DNA of 64,000 bases, from NCBI GenBank assembly GCA_015680685.1, contig MNCI01003975.1:1522704-1586703 (forward strand), written 5' to 3'. Source of the DNA: Gnetum montanum. Its lineage: Eukaryota; Streptophyta; Gnetopsida; Gnetales; Gnetaceae. Positions within the stretch are counted from its first letter, which is position 1; each line of letters opens with the position of its first letter. The translations under genes and the position numbers were made by a program. The notes under the pieces are model-generated. The model worked only from the letters and a program-made list of their open reading frames with translations, searched no databases and had not been told where the DNA came from. Below are positions 22,867 through 34,590 of this stretch, in pieces.

Positions 22867-23839
22867 TGATGAGTGGCGAGATACCCCTACACTCAACCAT
22901 ACGAAACGAGCGTAGCACGCGAGATCTGGTCGAACTCCGTAGACTAAATGCCTAAACACCCCATGAAACACTTGGGTTTATTCATTTGTTGTCTTCCCAG
23001 AATTACTTGTTGTTGTCATGGTGTATGGTTAAGTAAGTCCGAGGTATATGATTTTTATGGTCTTTTATGGTTTTTCTCCTATGCTATCAAGGTAAAGGGT
23101 TGAGAGAGCTATCTAACTCTAACTAAGGACTAAGTCTAAATTAACTAGCGTCAACATCCATTCCCACTTACCGTACACACCCTGAACTATGCAACTGTGG
23201 CTACCAAACACTAATCATTACTGGGATCACCACACATAACGCACGTGCTCGAAGTGGTCGTACTAAGGCACTTAACTAGGAGGAAAGGGTTGAGAGAATC
23301 TATCTAGCCTACGTGTGATGAGCAGCCGATTCCTTGACTAACCGTACACATCTGCCATGCACGACTACCACTGGGATTACCAAGCATAGATCCTGGATAT
23401 GCCACTGGGTTACCAAGTAGTCACACGAGATGCTCGTAATCAAGTCGAACTCATACCACATGCGACGAGCAACCGATTCCTTGACTAACCGTACACATCC
23501 TTAGATGCTCGTAATCAAGTCGTAGTCGTATCACATTCTAGGAAAGTAATAAATAGCAATTAAATAAAATCCTATTCCATGCACTACAAGGTTTGTCCAA
23601 TCAAGTTCGTCTTGATTGCTGTACACAACTTGTGTTCAGGTACAAAGCTGCTCAAATCAAGATCCGTTCACTCTAGGACTCCTACTACGGGCACATGGAA
23701 AAAATTCTATCTCTGGAGTGATCAAACTGCTAGAGTTTCCCTACTTCTAAACCGGGATGGGAAATAAGGGGAGTGCCGCCTTTTATTTATAGATTTGGCA
23801 GTGGACCGCGATACGGCTTGTGCATATCGCGTCTCATCA
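22867..23839 (-). repeat. Gyp-B 5' LTR
   Basis: It begins (plus-strand view) TGATGAGTGGCGAGATACCC and ends TCGCGTCTCATCA. It pairs with 15359-16382. The GATATC array is reduced to about one unit here. Confidence 0.9.
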
Positions 23840-23844
23840 ATAAT

Positions 23845-24345
23845 GAAAGGGAAAAGGTAGACAAAATCTTTCAATTTTTATATAATGATGAAAGGTTCAA
23901 ATATGCTCTGATAAAGATTGTTTAGAATAAATATTTAGATGATATTACAATTGATGAATTAGTATCTTAAGTTAGAATTTTAAAAGATTTGAAAAGGCAA
24001 GATAGACAAAGCCAAAATGAACAAGTTTATTTTGCAAAACATAATAAAGGAAGAGGTAGATTTCATAGAGGTAGAGTCAAAAGTCAAAATTTCAAAGATG
24101 AAAAAGCTCAAGATTCAAATCAAAATCAAAATTATAGTTTTGAAAATTCAAGAGGAAGAAACAATTTTAAATGAGGAAGACGATAAAGAGGAGGAACATT
24201 TAACTTCACTCCAAGAAATAAGCATGAAGCATCATCATCAAATATTACATGGTGCAAACATTTTAAGAAGAAAGGACATTATGGAGATAAATGTTGATGG
24301 AAGATAGGATTCATCAAAGTCAATTGAAGACTCTTCTCAACCTCC
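23845..24345 (+). pseudogene. Cop-1 gag, second part
   Basis: The frame resumes with EKVDKIFQFLYNDERFKYAL, then RQDRQSQNEQVYFAKHNKGR and a basic R/G/N-rich stretch. It closes with a decayed zinc knuckle, WCKHFKKKGHYGDKCW (copia: CKHCGKKGHYExDCW), in which the second Cys is Phe. Short open segments at 23989-24174 and 24017-24307 are parts of the same gene in different frames. Confidence 0.75.
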
Positions 24346-24399
24346 AAAAAAAAAATATAAAGAATCACAAGATTAATTAAAATATAAAGATCCAAACTC

Positions 24400-25264
24400 T
24401 GATTATCAAATGGTCAAAGAAGTTACTCCTCATACATGGATCATAGATAGTGGTTGTTCAAATCATGTGACTCCATTGAAAGAGAATTTTATTAGTTATA
24501 CTGCAAATAATAATCTTGGTAACATTAAGGTAGAAGATGGTGCAAGTGTAACTATAGAAGGAATTGGTAATGTAATGCTTACACTTTTTAATGGCCATAA
24601 AATCAATGTACATGATGTTTACTATGTTTCTCCATTATCAAGTTCTTTATTATTAGTTGATTAGAATATTAGTAGAGGAAACCAAGTGATTTTTCATGAT
24701 GATGTCTATACTATTTACAATGGTAATTTTATTATTGCAAAACTAAAGAGATGGAATAGTTAAATTTATTGTTTGGAAGAACAACCCTAAAAAGATGCTA
24801 AAATTTTAAATACTCAAATTTGTCAAAGAAATTATTCTCATGCATTTCTCTCAAGATTATGGCATTGGAGGTTAGGTCATGCCTCCTACTTCAACATTCA
24901 AAAGTTAATCAAGAATGATGCAACTATTAGAGTTAAATGTTTGGAAATACCACAAGTATGTGAGATATGCCTCAAAGGAAAGCAAAAAACCTTACTTCAT
25001 AATGCTTAAATTCAAAGGAAGCAAAGACCTCTTGAACTTCTTTATATGGATTTAGTAGCTCTAAAGTCTACTTTAGCTTAAGGAGGGAGCAAATATTTCC
25101 TTAATATTATTGATGATTATAGTAGATATGTTTGGACATATTCTTTGCATTCTAAAGATGAAAATTTTGCTATATTTCATAATTTTAAATGACTAATAGA
25201 AAATAGATTAAACACAAAAATTAAGACAATAAGATCAAATAGAGGAGATGAATTTGTCAATCAA
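24400..25264 (+). pseudogene. Cop-1 protease and integrase, first part
   Basis: The protease active site reads HTWIIDSGCSNHVTPLKENF (D-S-G intact). It is followed by the GAG-pre-integrase finger, LWHWRLGHASYFNIQKLI then CEICLKGKQ, which gives the H, H, C, C ligands. The integrase core follows with [24 protein letters not shown] and IRSNRGDEFVN, in place of the three catalytic acidic residues. A handful of stops break it. The frame is cut at 25265 by a solo LTR and continues at about 26250. Confidence 0.85.
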
Positions 25265-26242
25265 TGATGAAGCGTTAGTTGGTTACGTCGATGTGTCTAC
25301 CTCGATGCAGCTACTTTGATGTAGCTACCTCAACATAGTTGCTTTGAAGTAGCCACGTTGATGTGGTCACATTGATATTGCCTTGTTGAGGTGACCCCAT
25401 TGATGTGGCTGCATCGATGTAGCCCCATCAATGTATGCAATGACATGTCGATGCAGCCTTGTCGATGCAGTGTCTTATTTCACCTATAAATACACGTGCT
25501 CTTGCAATGTATTGGCATTCTTTGATCAATAGAGTAGCCGTAGTCTTGTAGTTTTATTCCGTAGTCTTGGAGAATAGTTAGTGAGTGCCCACCGTGTAAA
25601 TCTAATTCAATTGTACGACATCTTATTTGAGTGGAAATGTACCTAGACACATTACATGAACTGCAATAAGATCAAGATCAATTCTTATTCATTGTAGCAC
25701 TTTGACTTAGATTAAATTTACTTTTAGTGCAATTTATGTTCCATGTACTTAGTTAATATTTACATTTCCATGCATATCAATGAATTGGTGGAATGAGTGT
25801 GGCTAGTTTCAAGCGTAAACATGTATTTTCTTGGGAATCCCAATAGCGTTATTGCTTGCATCACCTAGTAGCATAGCACTTGGTAATCCTAGTAGTGGAT
25901 ATGTGGGTTCTGGATGTGTACAATAAGCTAGGAATAGACACTCATCGCCCATAGGCTAGTTTAGACTTTATCTTCTCATTGTTAATTAGATTAAATAATT
26001 CATTTCTCTATTATCATTAGGAGTAGCATAAGGCCAAGACAACATCAACAATCGTATGCCTCACTTTGGACTAAACCATATATGACAAAGCTACCACTAG
26101 TCCATGTGGGAAGATAGCGAACTACAATCAAGGTATAATGATCTAAATGCCATAATTAGTCCCATCCATAAAATTTAAATGGATCATGCATGAATGCTTG
26201 TGATTCATATGGTTGGGCATAGGGGGTACCTGCTGCTCATCA
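25265..26242 (+). mobile_element. Solo LTR inside Cop-1 integrase
   Basis: A 978-bp block starts TGATGAAGCG, has a TATA box (CTATAAATACACG, about 25491), and ends GCTCATCA. The ending GGGTACCTGCTGCTCATCA matches the 3' end of the Gyp-E LTR. Flanks ATCAA and ATAAA form a 4-of-5 target duplication. Integrase similarity is continuous across it. It contains no internal region, so it is a solo LTR left by LTR-LTR recombination. Confidence 0.85.
25284..25437. repeat. 14-bp tandem array, about 11 units, in the solo LTR U3
   Basis: Units in a strict 14-bp register include TACCTCGATGCAGC, TACTTTGATGTAGC, CACGTTGATGTGGT, CCCATTGATGTGGC and TGCATCGATGTAGC. Two looser units extend to about 25475. The array ends just upstream of the TATA box. 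Confidence 0.9.
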
Positions 26243-26720
26243 ATAAAGAATTTAAGGAATTTTACGTTAATCATGAAATTGAAAAATAACCAACTTGTGG
26301 ATATTCACCACAAAGTAATGGGATTGTTGAAAGGAGAAATGGGGTAATCCAAGATATTTCAAGATGCCTCCTCAAGCATGCTTAGTTCTACATCAATTTT
26401 GGAATGAAGCTTTGCATGTTTTAGCCTATATCCTAAATAGGCTCATCACAATAAGCAAAGAGAAGACACCTTGTCAGCTTATTTATGGTAAAGTTGAAAA
26501 CTTGTCTCACATGAAGGTCTTTGAATATATTTGTTATGTTAAAATACCAAATGAATTGCTGAATAAGTTAGATGATAAAGGGAGAAAGTCTATTTTTCTA
26601 GGCCATGATTCGAAAACAAGTCGATACAAATGCTATAATCCACAAGAATGTAAGTGGTATATTTCTAGAAATGTTATTTTTGATGAAGAAAAATTTGGTC
26701 TTGATAAATTCAAATAAGAA
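26243..26720 (+). pseudogene. Cop-1 integrase, second part
   Basis: The frame resumes with EFKEFYVNHEIEK, PTCGYSPQSNGIVERRNGVI (copia: PYTPQQNGVAERKNR), carrying the last catalytic Glu. A frameshift leads into an open stretch with HQFWNEALHVLAYILNRLIT, TPCQLIYGKVENLSHMKVFE and GHDSKTSRYKCYNP, the usual link between integrase and RT in copia elements. Confidence 0.8.
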
Positions 26721-26989
26721 GATGAAGAAAAATAAAAAATTTCTACAAATACATGGGTGGAAAGAGACCATTCCAAAAATCAAATTTTTGATTAGAACTT
26801 TGGAAGAAAATTCACAAGATTATAAGCCAAATGACAAGCCATCACTCATCATGTGGCATATTCAACCCTTCTACATGAGCCTAAAAATGTTTAAGATGCA
26901 CTGAAATCTCAAGTTTGGAAGGAAGAAATGAAGAAAGAATATGATGCAATTATAAAAAATTACACTTAGAATTTGGTTAAAAGATTAAA

Positions 26990-28370
26990 AGGAAAAAATA
27001 TAATTGATGCAAAGTGAATATTTGAGACAAACTATAATAAAAAAAATGAAATTACAGCCTATAAGGTAAGATTTTTTGCTAGAGGTTTCAAACAAAAGAA
27101 GCATGGGACTATGATGAAATCTTTATTCTTGTTGAAAGATTTAAAACCATCAATTTTATTCTTTTAATTGCTATCCATTATTGCATCCAACTTCATTAAA
27201 TGGATGTTAACTCAACATTCCTTAATGGTTGTCTAGAAGAGGAAGTCTACATAGAGCAACTAGAAGGCTTTCTCAGGAAATGAAAAGAAGATAAGTTATG
27301 AAAAATTTCCAAAGATTTATATGAATTGAAACAAGCCCTTAGATCTTAGTTTCATAGAATTAATAAGTATCTCTTAATGACTAGATATAAATCATGCTTA
27401 TTTGATGCCACTCTTTATTACAAGCATGTGGAAAAACATTTTATATTGATATCATTATATGTGGATGATTTGTTATTTTGCTTAACGTTTGAAACTTTAG
27501 TTGTTGAATTCTAGGAAAATATGATGGGAGAGTTTGAGATAAAAGATTTAAGTATCTTAAATTTTTTTTTCAGAATACAAGTAGATCAAGAGGAAGATTG
27601 TTTTAGAATATATCAAACTAAATATGCATAGGCCATCTTAGAAATATATGGAATGAATGGAGAGAAAGTTTCTTCTACTTCACTTCCTCAAGAATTGAAG
27701 CTTAATACAAAAGATGATACTCCCCTTGTTGATGCTAGTTATTATATCTTAAATTTGTTACTTCATATTTGTCAAGATTTATGCAAGAGCCAGGAGCATC
27801 ACATCTTTTACTTCTCACTCATGTGTTGAAATACATCAAAGGCATATATGACAACAAACTGAAATCTTTTAAAGGAGATGGAAAATTTCATGTTTATTCA
27901 GATGTTTATTAGGGAGGTGATATTCATAATAGAATGTTTACATTAGGCTCCTTAATTTTTCATGGGTTAAATCTAATTTATTGGAAAGAAAGAAAGCAAT
28001 CATGTGTAAATCTCTCTTCATGTGAAGCTGAATTTATATATGGCTAAATGTTTATAGCATATATTTTGGTTAAAAAAGCTACTTTCATAAATTGGTTTTG
28101 ATATGTACACTCATGTTGATCTCTACATTGATAATACTACTACCATTAATCTTCCAAAAGATCATGTTCTTCATAAGAAAGTTAAGGATATAAGGTTGAA
28201 GTATTATTTCATAAAAGATGAAGTGAAGAAGGGATTCATCAAACCCTCATACATGAAGATAAAATATCAATTAGCTGATATGTTCAAAAAGCTAATTACA
28301 TTAATTAAACTCAAGCAGCACATGGATGCAATAGGAATCACTCTAATGAAGATGAACACAAAGGAATCAT
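26990..28370 (+). pseudogene. Cop-1 reverse transcriptase and RNase H
   Basis: RT fragments begin YKVRFFARGFKQKKHG (copia: YKARLVAKGFxQxxG) and reach the catalytic box SLYVDDLLF at about 27455-27475, with both Asp intact. RNase H ends are seen as SSCEAEFIYG near 28015 and, in an open 89-codon stretch (28103-28372), VDLYIDNTTTINLPKDHVLH, KDIRLKYYFIKDEVKKGFIK and YQLADMFKKLIT, matching the usual HIDIRYHFIRE..EQLADIFTK. Stops at several places make the gene inactive. Confidence 0.85.
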
Positions 28371-28400
28371 AATCATTTTTACATTACTTCCATTCCATTC

Positions 28401-28412
28401 TAAAGAAGGAAT
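28401..28412 (+). promoter_or_regulatory. Cop-1 polypurine tract
   Basis: TAAAGAAGGAAT directly precedes the 3' LTR, at the expected place for plus-strand priming. Confidence 0.7.
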
Positions 28413-29482
28413 TGTCATATTATAGTATGGATGGAAGCTCATTTTTCATATTTCTCATGTTTCATTTCCTATTTCTTATTTTATATTGCATGTTATTTAT
28501 TTTAATTTATGTTTCAATACAAGGCTTGACTCACATTTGTAAAAATTTTAGATGCAAGGCTTCATAATGCCAAAACATGCCTAAAATGGTAAACTTTAAG
28601 TCAATCTTGCCTATAAATTAAGGTCTTCTCTCATACCTCATAAGAGAGGGGAATTACTTTTTCATTTTCTCATTGTGCATCTCAAGGCTTACAATTTTGA
28701 AAAAGTTTTCTTTTTTATTTTTTTCTTCACAATTCTCACAATCTCTTAGATATTTTCTTAAATTTCATACTTCTTTCTCAAGTTTTCATTTTCACAATCA
28801 TAATTCTCAATCTCACAATCATAATTCTCAATCCTACAATAATAATTTTCAATATCACAATCTTTGTTGAAGATATTGCTTATTGTAAGTTCAATTTACA
28901 TCTAAGATCGTCAATTTCATCAAAGATCTCCAGCAAAGCATCAAAGATAAGAAAGATGAGTATAAATCTAATTCTCAGAATGATGAAGATGATCAAAGAA
29001 TTTTTCTTTAGTGATGTTTTCATATTCAAAGTTGCATTCATATGCATCTTTAATGTTCAAAAGTTGCTTATGAATCTTGTAGAATAGATTTGTAATTTTT
29101 TAAATTCTTTTTATAAATATAAATGAGGATTCTTCTTCCTAGCATCTTCAACATCCAAAAGTATCTAATTTTAGAGTAAAATGACATCAATATATTTAAG
29201 TTTCTACTTTTTGAATTATTCAAATCTTTTTCATTTGCTCTATGTTTATTTTGTCTTACTACATCAAAGTCACAAATAGTTACATTAAAATTTCTACTTG
29301 CAACATCAAATTTACAGTTGATGTCAAAAATTTCTGACATGATGTCAAAGCTTCTATGCTTGATGTCAAAATTGTAAAGTAGCATAAAAAATTCTATACT
29401 AGACATCAAAATTCATTGACATGATGTCAAAACTTAATGAAGCAATGTCATTCAAGGTTTAGCTTTTGTGCACACTCTGATA
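28413..29482 (+). repeat. Cop-1 3' LTR
   Basis: It starts TGTCATATTATAGTATGG and ends CACTCTGATA, followed by the target duplication ACATA. Confidence 0.9.
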
Positions 29483-29487
29483 ACATA

Positions 29488-31918
29488 GAGCTAAGTAGTT
29501 ATCTTTCTCACTAATTTAGATCTCTTCCTTGGGACTACTAGGATTAGTCTACTTAATGGGTAGATGAACATCTTTTACTACTTGTGTTGCCATCTTAGAC
29601 ATTGTGATTATTACAATACCATTACTATCAAGTGCCATCACATCTAAGCGACTAGATACATTTGATGAATCCTTTCTTGAAGTGGATGGACTACTCTGAC
29701 AATGCTTAGTGAATGGTTTAAGAATCTCTTAAATTCATAATCTTGTTCTACTATAAGGATTATCCTCTCAACATGAGAAAGAGGATGGAGTAGACCCAGT
29801 CCCATGGTGTTCATGTCAACGTTTATGAAAAAATATCATACCATGAGTTCTCAAAAATTCCTTTAGAATAAATTTGATAGAAGCATGGTAATATTTCCAT
29901 ACAACATATGTAGAAGCAGGATTAGCATAGTAGGAAATATTATAGAATTTGACTTGCCTTGGTTATGGTTGATTAGGGGTCCCACCTTACATAGGATCAA
30001 GTAACATAAGCTACTATTGATGATGAGAAGCTTGCAAGGAAGGGTTACCAAAATAAGGATTAGGAGGAAACAACATCTATTGTTGCATTGAAGAATTCCA
30101 TGGAGCAACACCTCAAGGATTTGGAGTTTCCAATTGTTGATATTGTTGTATGGATTGTAGGTACACACTTACAGGATAGTACAATGGACCATAGAAGAAA
30201 GTCCTTCTTGTTTACCTCATAACAAACTTGAGATTCAAGGACATTCTAGCTCATTCCATTTGACCAATCATGTGGACCATGACTAAGTAGCATTATGAGT
30301 CATGAGAATTTGCATAATACTTGCAAGGACCCTCATCACTAAAGGACAAGGAGGCCTCATTCAAATATTTTTTTATGCCCTTAAATGAAGAGATATTCTC
30401 TTTGCCTTTTCCCATGTACTTCTATCTACATCTAGGTGGCACAATTGCTTTTGCTACTTTGACCACTCTACCTTTAATGTTCTTACAAGTAGTGGTCATT
30501 TTCTCATTCATCACATCCCAAACTTGGTCCACCTGGTGAGATAAGTTTGCCAAGGCCTTATGGGTTTTGACTTGATCACATGTCAATGCCTCAATAGTAG
30601 AAGTTTTGATAGTACCTTCAATGATTTTAGCCTCCTTTCTGCACATGGGATCATGATTTTACTACTCTAAATATTGTCATTTTCTTTGTTCACCTTCCAT
30701 ACTAGCAATAGTATTAAGAAGTTTTTTGATTTGGGCCATAGAATTTTTGTGTACCTAGCCCACGGCATACATATCTACTCACTCTCTTGTCTATTTCCTT
30801 AGGCCTTCCATGATATGTATGAGCTACTCTCTTTGGCTAAAGCCCTGATTTGGATAATGATGGACAGTTGTAAGATATCTCTCTATGACATTTTTTAGTA
30901 ATTCATGGGCTCTTTGCCTTCATCTAGCTTTATCATTTTGGATGTTGAAAAAGAATGTATATGTTTTACATGTGGTGTGGAAAAGTTTAATCATGTCTTT
31001 CCATGCATGAATTAACTTAGGTGACAAGGATTTATACTAGGTCTATGCTTATTTAATGAAGGTATAAGGAAACAACTGCAACTTTTGCTAATTACTAATG
31101 ATCCCTTATAGATAACAAGCATTATGAAATGCCTACACATGGAGTTGGGGATCATCAATGGTATACCCTTTGTATAATGGAATGGTAACCATGTTGATAC
31201 ATTTGATCCTACTATCATGAACATGCTCCTTTAGAATGCAAATAGCTTCATTTAGTTCATCATAATCACCTTAGTCAAAGAAGGGAAAACTATCATCATT
31301 GGATGATCTTAATAGATGAAGATGTTAGAACTAGGAGAGGAGATCATTTTCATAGGTTTGAGCTACATTGAAATTGATAATCCATAATCATGGGCCTTCT
31401 TGGTGGAGTGGTCCTTTTCCTTTGATGTTTTCTTTCTTTCCTTGCTTCTCACTTGAGTGATCAAATGAAAAGCCACAATATAACTTCTCCTCCACCATAT
31501 GATCTCAGAGCTCTTGTCTTAATTAAGGCCCATAATGGATGAAATCTAGCTCTGAATCCACATAGAAGGTGCAAAATTTCTATAGCCGAAGGTTGATGTA
31601 GGCCTCTTTAAGATTTGTTGCTACAACTATAGCTAGCTTCTTTGTGAAAAATCCATGAGCATCATGCTAGCTCCCTTGCTTATTTTGATGATAAGTCAAG
31701 ACAATTGGTGATAAATTTGGATCATTCACATGTTTGAATATAACATAAGCCTTTTGTCATTTTGGTTTTTCTATTGAGATATTTGGTGAACTTTTATTCT
31801 CATTTGACATCTCACATATGTTTAAAACCTACATATAATGCTAAGAAACATATATTAGGTTTAAATAAAAATTAAAAGCAAGATTGTATAAGTATTTCTA
31901 GGCAATTCATTAATGCCT
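29488..31918 (-). pseudogene. Gyp-A gag, badly decayed
   Basis: The minus strand carries pieces of the same Gag as Gyp-B and Gyp-C: YKGYTIDDPQLHV.AFHNACY (Gyp-C: GGYDLDPQQHLQAFYDACT), then QKLQLFPYTFI, further on an open 74-codon piece (30422-30646) with HKALANLSHQVDQVWDVMNE, and a Pro/Gln/Asn-rich tail towards 29860. The zinc-knuckle place reads YYANSHDS, with the Cys residues lost. Many stops and frame changes. The gene is separated from its protease by Cop-1. Confidence 0.6.
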
Positions 31919-31936
31919 TTCTTAGAAATGGCACTA
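31919..31936 (-). other. Gyp-A primer-binding site, degraded tRNA-Asp type
   Basis: The minus strand TAGTGCCATTTCTAAGAA is at the right distance from the LTR and retains the core of TGGCGCCGTTGCCGGGGA at about half its positions. On its own it would not be convincing. Confidence 0.4.
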
Positions 31937-31937
31937 A

Positions 31938-33173
31938 TGATAGAGGTCATATCAGTTTTAGATAAAGGAATATATCATTTGAATCATAGAGTGAATTTAT
32001 CATAAGCTTTGAAGATGATATTGAGTTGACTGCCAAGATCACTCATGTATATCATTGTGTTTAAGAAATAGAAAAGATACTATGATACATATGATGAAAT
32101 TCAAATTTTTGTAACCATGGTGAAAGAGATAAGAAAGTATTTATGATTTTATGTTTTATGATTTTTATGTATTTTATAGTTATGAAGGACAAAATCATAA
32201 TAAACACATATGCATTACAATCCCTCTTGAGGATAGGGGCAATGCTTACACATAGTCATACATGTTGCAATCCCTTAAGGAATAAGGGTAATACCACATA
32301 CACAAAATGAAATAAAATGGCCCTTAGTCACAACCTTGATGTCCCAATCCCATGTCGTATAGTTGTAACCTCCTCGGGTCAGGTTGAGTCATCGTAGCTT
32401 ATGAAAATGAGAATTAAGAAAATATTTTTAGGGTTTTAGTATTTTACAATGTTTTTGGTATTTTAATGTTTAAGGAATTAACGGTAAAAATGAAAAAAAA
32501 ATCATAATTTTTATTCATCATGTAAACTCTAGACTTTTCATCGACCAAATAGTTTCGAGCTACATAAGCATGGTAGCACTCTAACAGAGTCTAGCTACAC
32601 TTGTAAAAGTGATGACTTAAAGTACATACAAATAGGGAAGGAAGTTAACTTACCTAAGGAAGAAAGAGCTCTTCACAAAAACTAGATACCACAAGTCCCA
32701 ATAAATGACTAAGTATTTTCTTGTTGTTATGTGAAAACTTATCTCTAGTGTTTATAGTTTTCATATGAGAACAAAGAGGGTTTGTCAGTGCCTAGTTACC
32801 AATGAAGGCTCGTTGACATTATGCAAGCCAACCCATGCACACTGCTAGCAAGGATGGCCAATCAAGACTAGGCAAAAGGTATTAGTTAGCACACCTTCCT
32901 TGCAGCCACAATCGATGACTTTACCTCTAGAACAAGTCGAAACTTGAAGGCACATGCTAGGATAATTCCAAGAGATGTGCATAAAGTTATTATCATCCTA
33001 AAGAACTTGGTATCAAACATGAAGCCTTGGAGTATGACAAGAAGGTAAGAATCATCTTAGGTAACCAATAGCTTCAACTAAACATGCTAGACTATAAACA
33101 TAGAATACACAAAATAGTTCTCTAAATCAAAGGCTTATAATTAACATATAAATTACTATTAGATGCCTTATCA
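31938..33173 (-). repeat. Gyp-A 5' LTR
   Basis: It aligns with 4610-5695 from GGAATATATCATTTGAATCA to AGATGCCTTATCA, but has about 190 bp (around 32160-32380) missing from the other copy. Similarity continues beyond it to about 33290 with sequence that is internal at the left copy. Confidence 0.7.
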
Positions 33174-33583
33174 TTCTGTGATGACTAAATAAACCTAGTC
33201 CCATAGCTTTAACATTTAAGACATAATGACTAGGACTAGACACATGACAAGGTCAATGTAGAGGAATATAATTGTATAAATACTTTCACTTCTTCAAATT
33301 TCTTTCATACTTCCATGATAAAGAAATAAGAGGGAATTAATATTAAAGATCTTCTCTAGCTTTTATAACCACATGGTAACCATTAGACTTTTTTCATGCA
33401 TGTATCTTCTTTAAAAATTAACTTTTTACATACCATAAGATGTTGCAACTAGCATGAGCTAGCAATTTCATGGAAACTCATATTTTAATATCTAATTACC
33501 ATGAAATTATGACTCACATCTTTCTAGTAGTTTCATACTATGAGTAGACTGAAACTCACACTTCATTGCTTGCTAAATCATTC
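33174..33583. other. Rearranged flank, no gene
   Basis: The first 117 bp match 5696-5812 (just inside the Gyp-A 3' LTR). From about 33291 onward I see no ORF and no repeat partner. It may be the far 3' end of Gyp-D, since it joins 44301 once Cop-2 is removed. Confidence 0.4.
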
Positions 33584-33588
33584 AAGAA

Positions 33589-34072
33589 TGTTAAATATTT
33601 GATGTACTTTATCAAGCTTAATATGTCAAACAAGATCTATATTCTATAACACTGTAAATATCTGTATACATCATCATGATGAACAACACCATCTATGATA
33701 TTATTGAGTTATAATATTTGTTAGTTAGAGCTCATTATAAGTATTCTATTATTTATGTCTCTTAATTAATTTTAACCACTTATCGTGTCTATTTTCTCTA
33801 TCAACATGGTTGTACCTTCTAACCTATGTATGTGTTGATTTTGGTTTGGTCATAACATAAATACAATGTAATAAAAGTAGAGGAACATTGTATTTTAACA
33901 TCCACATCTATATCTCTATTTAACTATCTAAGTATAACCCAAAAACTTAACATCGTGGCTACTTCAACACTCATGGTATGTTATAATATTAATGTGTTCT
34001 TCACTCCTTTTAGTTATCAAAATGTTTCTAGTTTCCTTAGATTTGGTCATCTAAACATCATAAAACTAAATA
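33589..34072 (+). repeat. Cop-2 5' LTR
   Basis: It begins TGTTAAATATTTGATGTAC and matches the 3' LTR through stretches such as AGTAGAGGAACATT and ATTTATGTCTCTTAATT. It ends at AAATA beside the primer-binding site. Confidence 0.85.
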
Positions 34073-34084
34073 TGGTATTAAAGC
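34073..34084 (+). other. Cop-2 primer-binding site, initiator tRNA-Met
   Basis: TGGTATTAAAGC differs from TGGTATCAGAGC by two bases and lies directly after the LTR. Confidence 0.8.
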
Positions 34085-34590
34085 ACCATGTCTTTGATGA
34101 TTGAATTTATTAACCCCATGAGATATTTGTGGTGTTTTGTTAAGTGTGAGCATTTAATGCAAAGGTAGGTATAAAATTGAACCATAGAAATTTACATGTA
34201 TATCTGCTCAAATAGCGAAAATGATATAAAACTAAGCGTTGCAAAGGAATATTATTCTTATAAGCATATTGTAACTTAATTTATCCTTTTGCATTTGATT
34301 TTTGACTAGGAAGTATTCTAAATTTATTTTGTAGTTAGATTTCTATGATTTTCTTAATAAATAAAAAGAATAAATCATTTTTGAATTTTCAATGTTTGTT
34401 TAATTGAATAAATATCAATTTGTAACCATGAAATGAGTAAGTATATGATAAAAAATAATGTGTAATAGGTTAAATTAGTTGTACATGTTGATTTTTGTTT
34501 GTTTAATGCATTTCCAAAAAAGTCCTAGTTTCTTGTAGGTTTCAAAACAACTATTTGTAGAAATTGCTTGTGAAGGCAGAGGACATGGAT

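Larger units (their letters stand above)
15359..23839 (-). mobile_element. Gyp-B: Athila/Tat-like element with gag and protease but no RT or integrase
   Basis: The outer LTRs (15359-16382 and 22867-23839) are flanked by ATAGT and ATAAT, a 4-of-5 target duplication, and the Cop-1 gag frame resumes across the insertion. In element sense the order is LTR, tRNA-Asp primer-binding site, gag, protease, then at once the 3' noncoding region with its PPT-like sites. RT, RNase H and integrase are absent, and the space between the protease stop (19478) and the post-pol motif (19410) is only about 70 bp. A second, different LTR end and an identical copy of 510 bp of the 3' region lie around the assembly gap. 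Confidence 0.85.
13485..29482 (+). mobile_element. Cop-1: copia element with nested Gyp-B and a solo LTR
   Basis: LTRs at 13485-14575 and 28413-29482 are flanked by a perfect 5-bp target duplication, ACATA (13480-13484 and 29483-29487). An initiator-Met primer-binding site follows the 5' LTR, and gag, protease, integrase, RT and RNase H fragments follow in copia order. Removing Gyp-B (15359-23839) and the solo LTR (25265-26242) leaves about 6.5 kb, a usual copia size with 1.1-kb LTRs. Both LTRs end in GATA, giving TG...TA instead of TG...CA. Confidence 0.9.
4610..33173 (-). mobile_element. Gyp-A: Athila/Tat-like gypsy element carrying nested insertions
   Basis: Two related LTRs (4610-5695 and 31938-33173) bracket gag, protease, RT, RNase H and integrase fragments, all on the minus strand and in gypsy order. 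Removing Cop-1 (13485-29482) and the solo LTR (8650-10091) with their target duplications leaves about 11.1 kb, a normal size for Athila/Tat elements. The interrupted reading frames rejoin across both insertions, which supports the reconstruction. No matching target duplication was found at the outer ends, and about 117 bp beyond the right LTR matches sequence just inside the left LTR, so the outer right end is probably rearranged. Confidence 0.75.

Noticed and set aside
25284-25475. Regularly spaced repeats as a CRISPR-like array
   Set aside because: Units are contiguous 14-mers with no spacers, inside a plant LTR.
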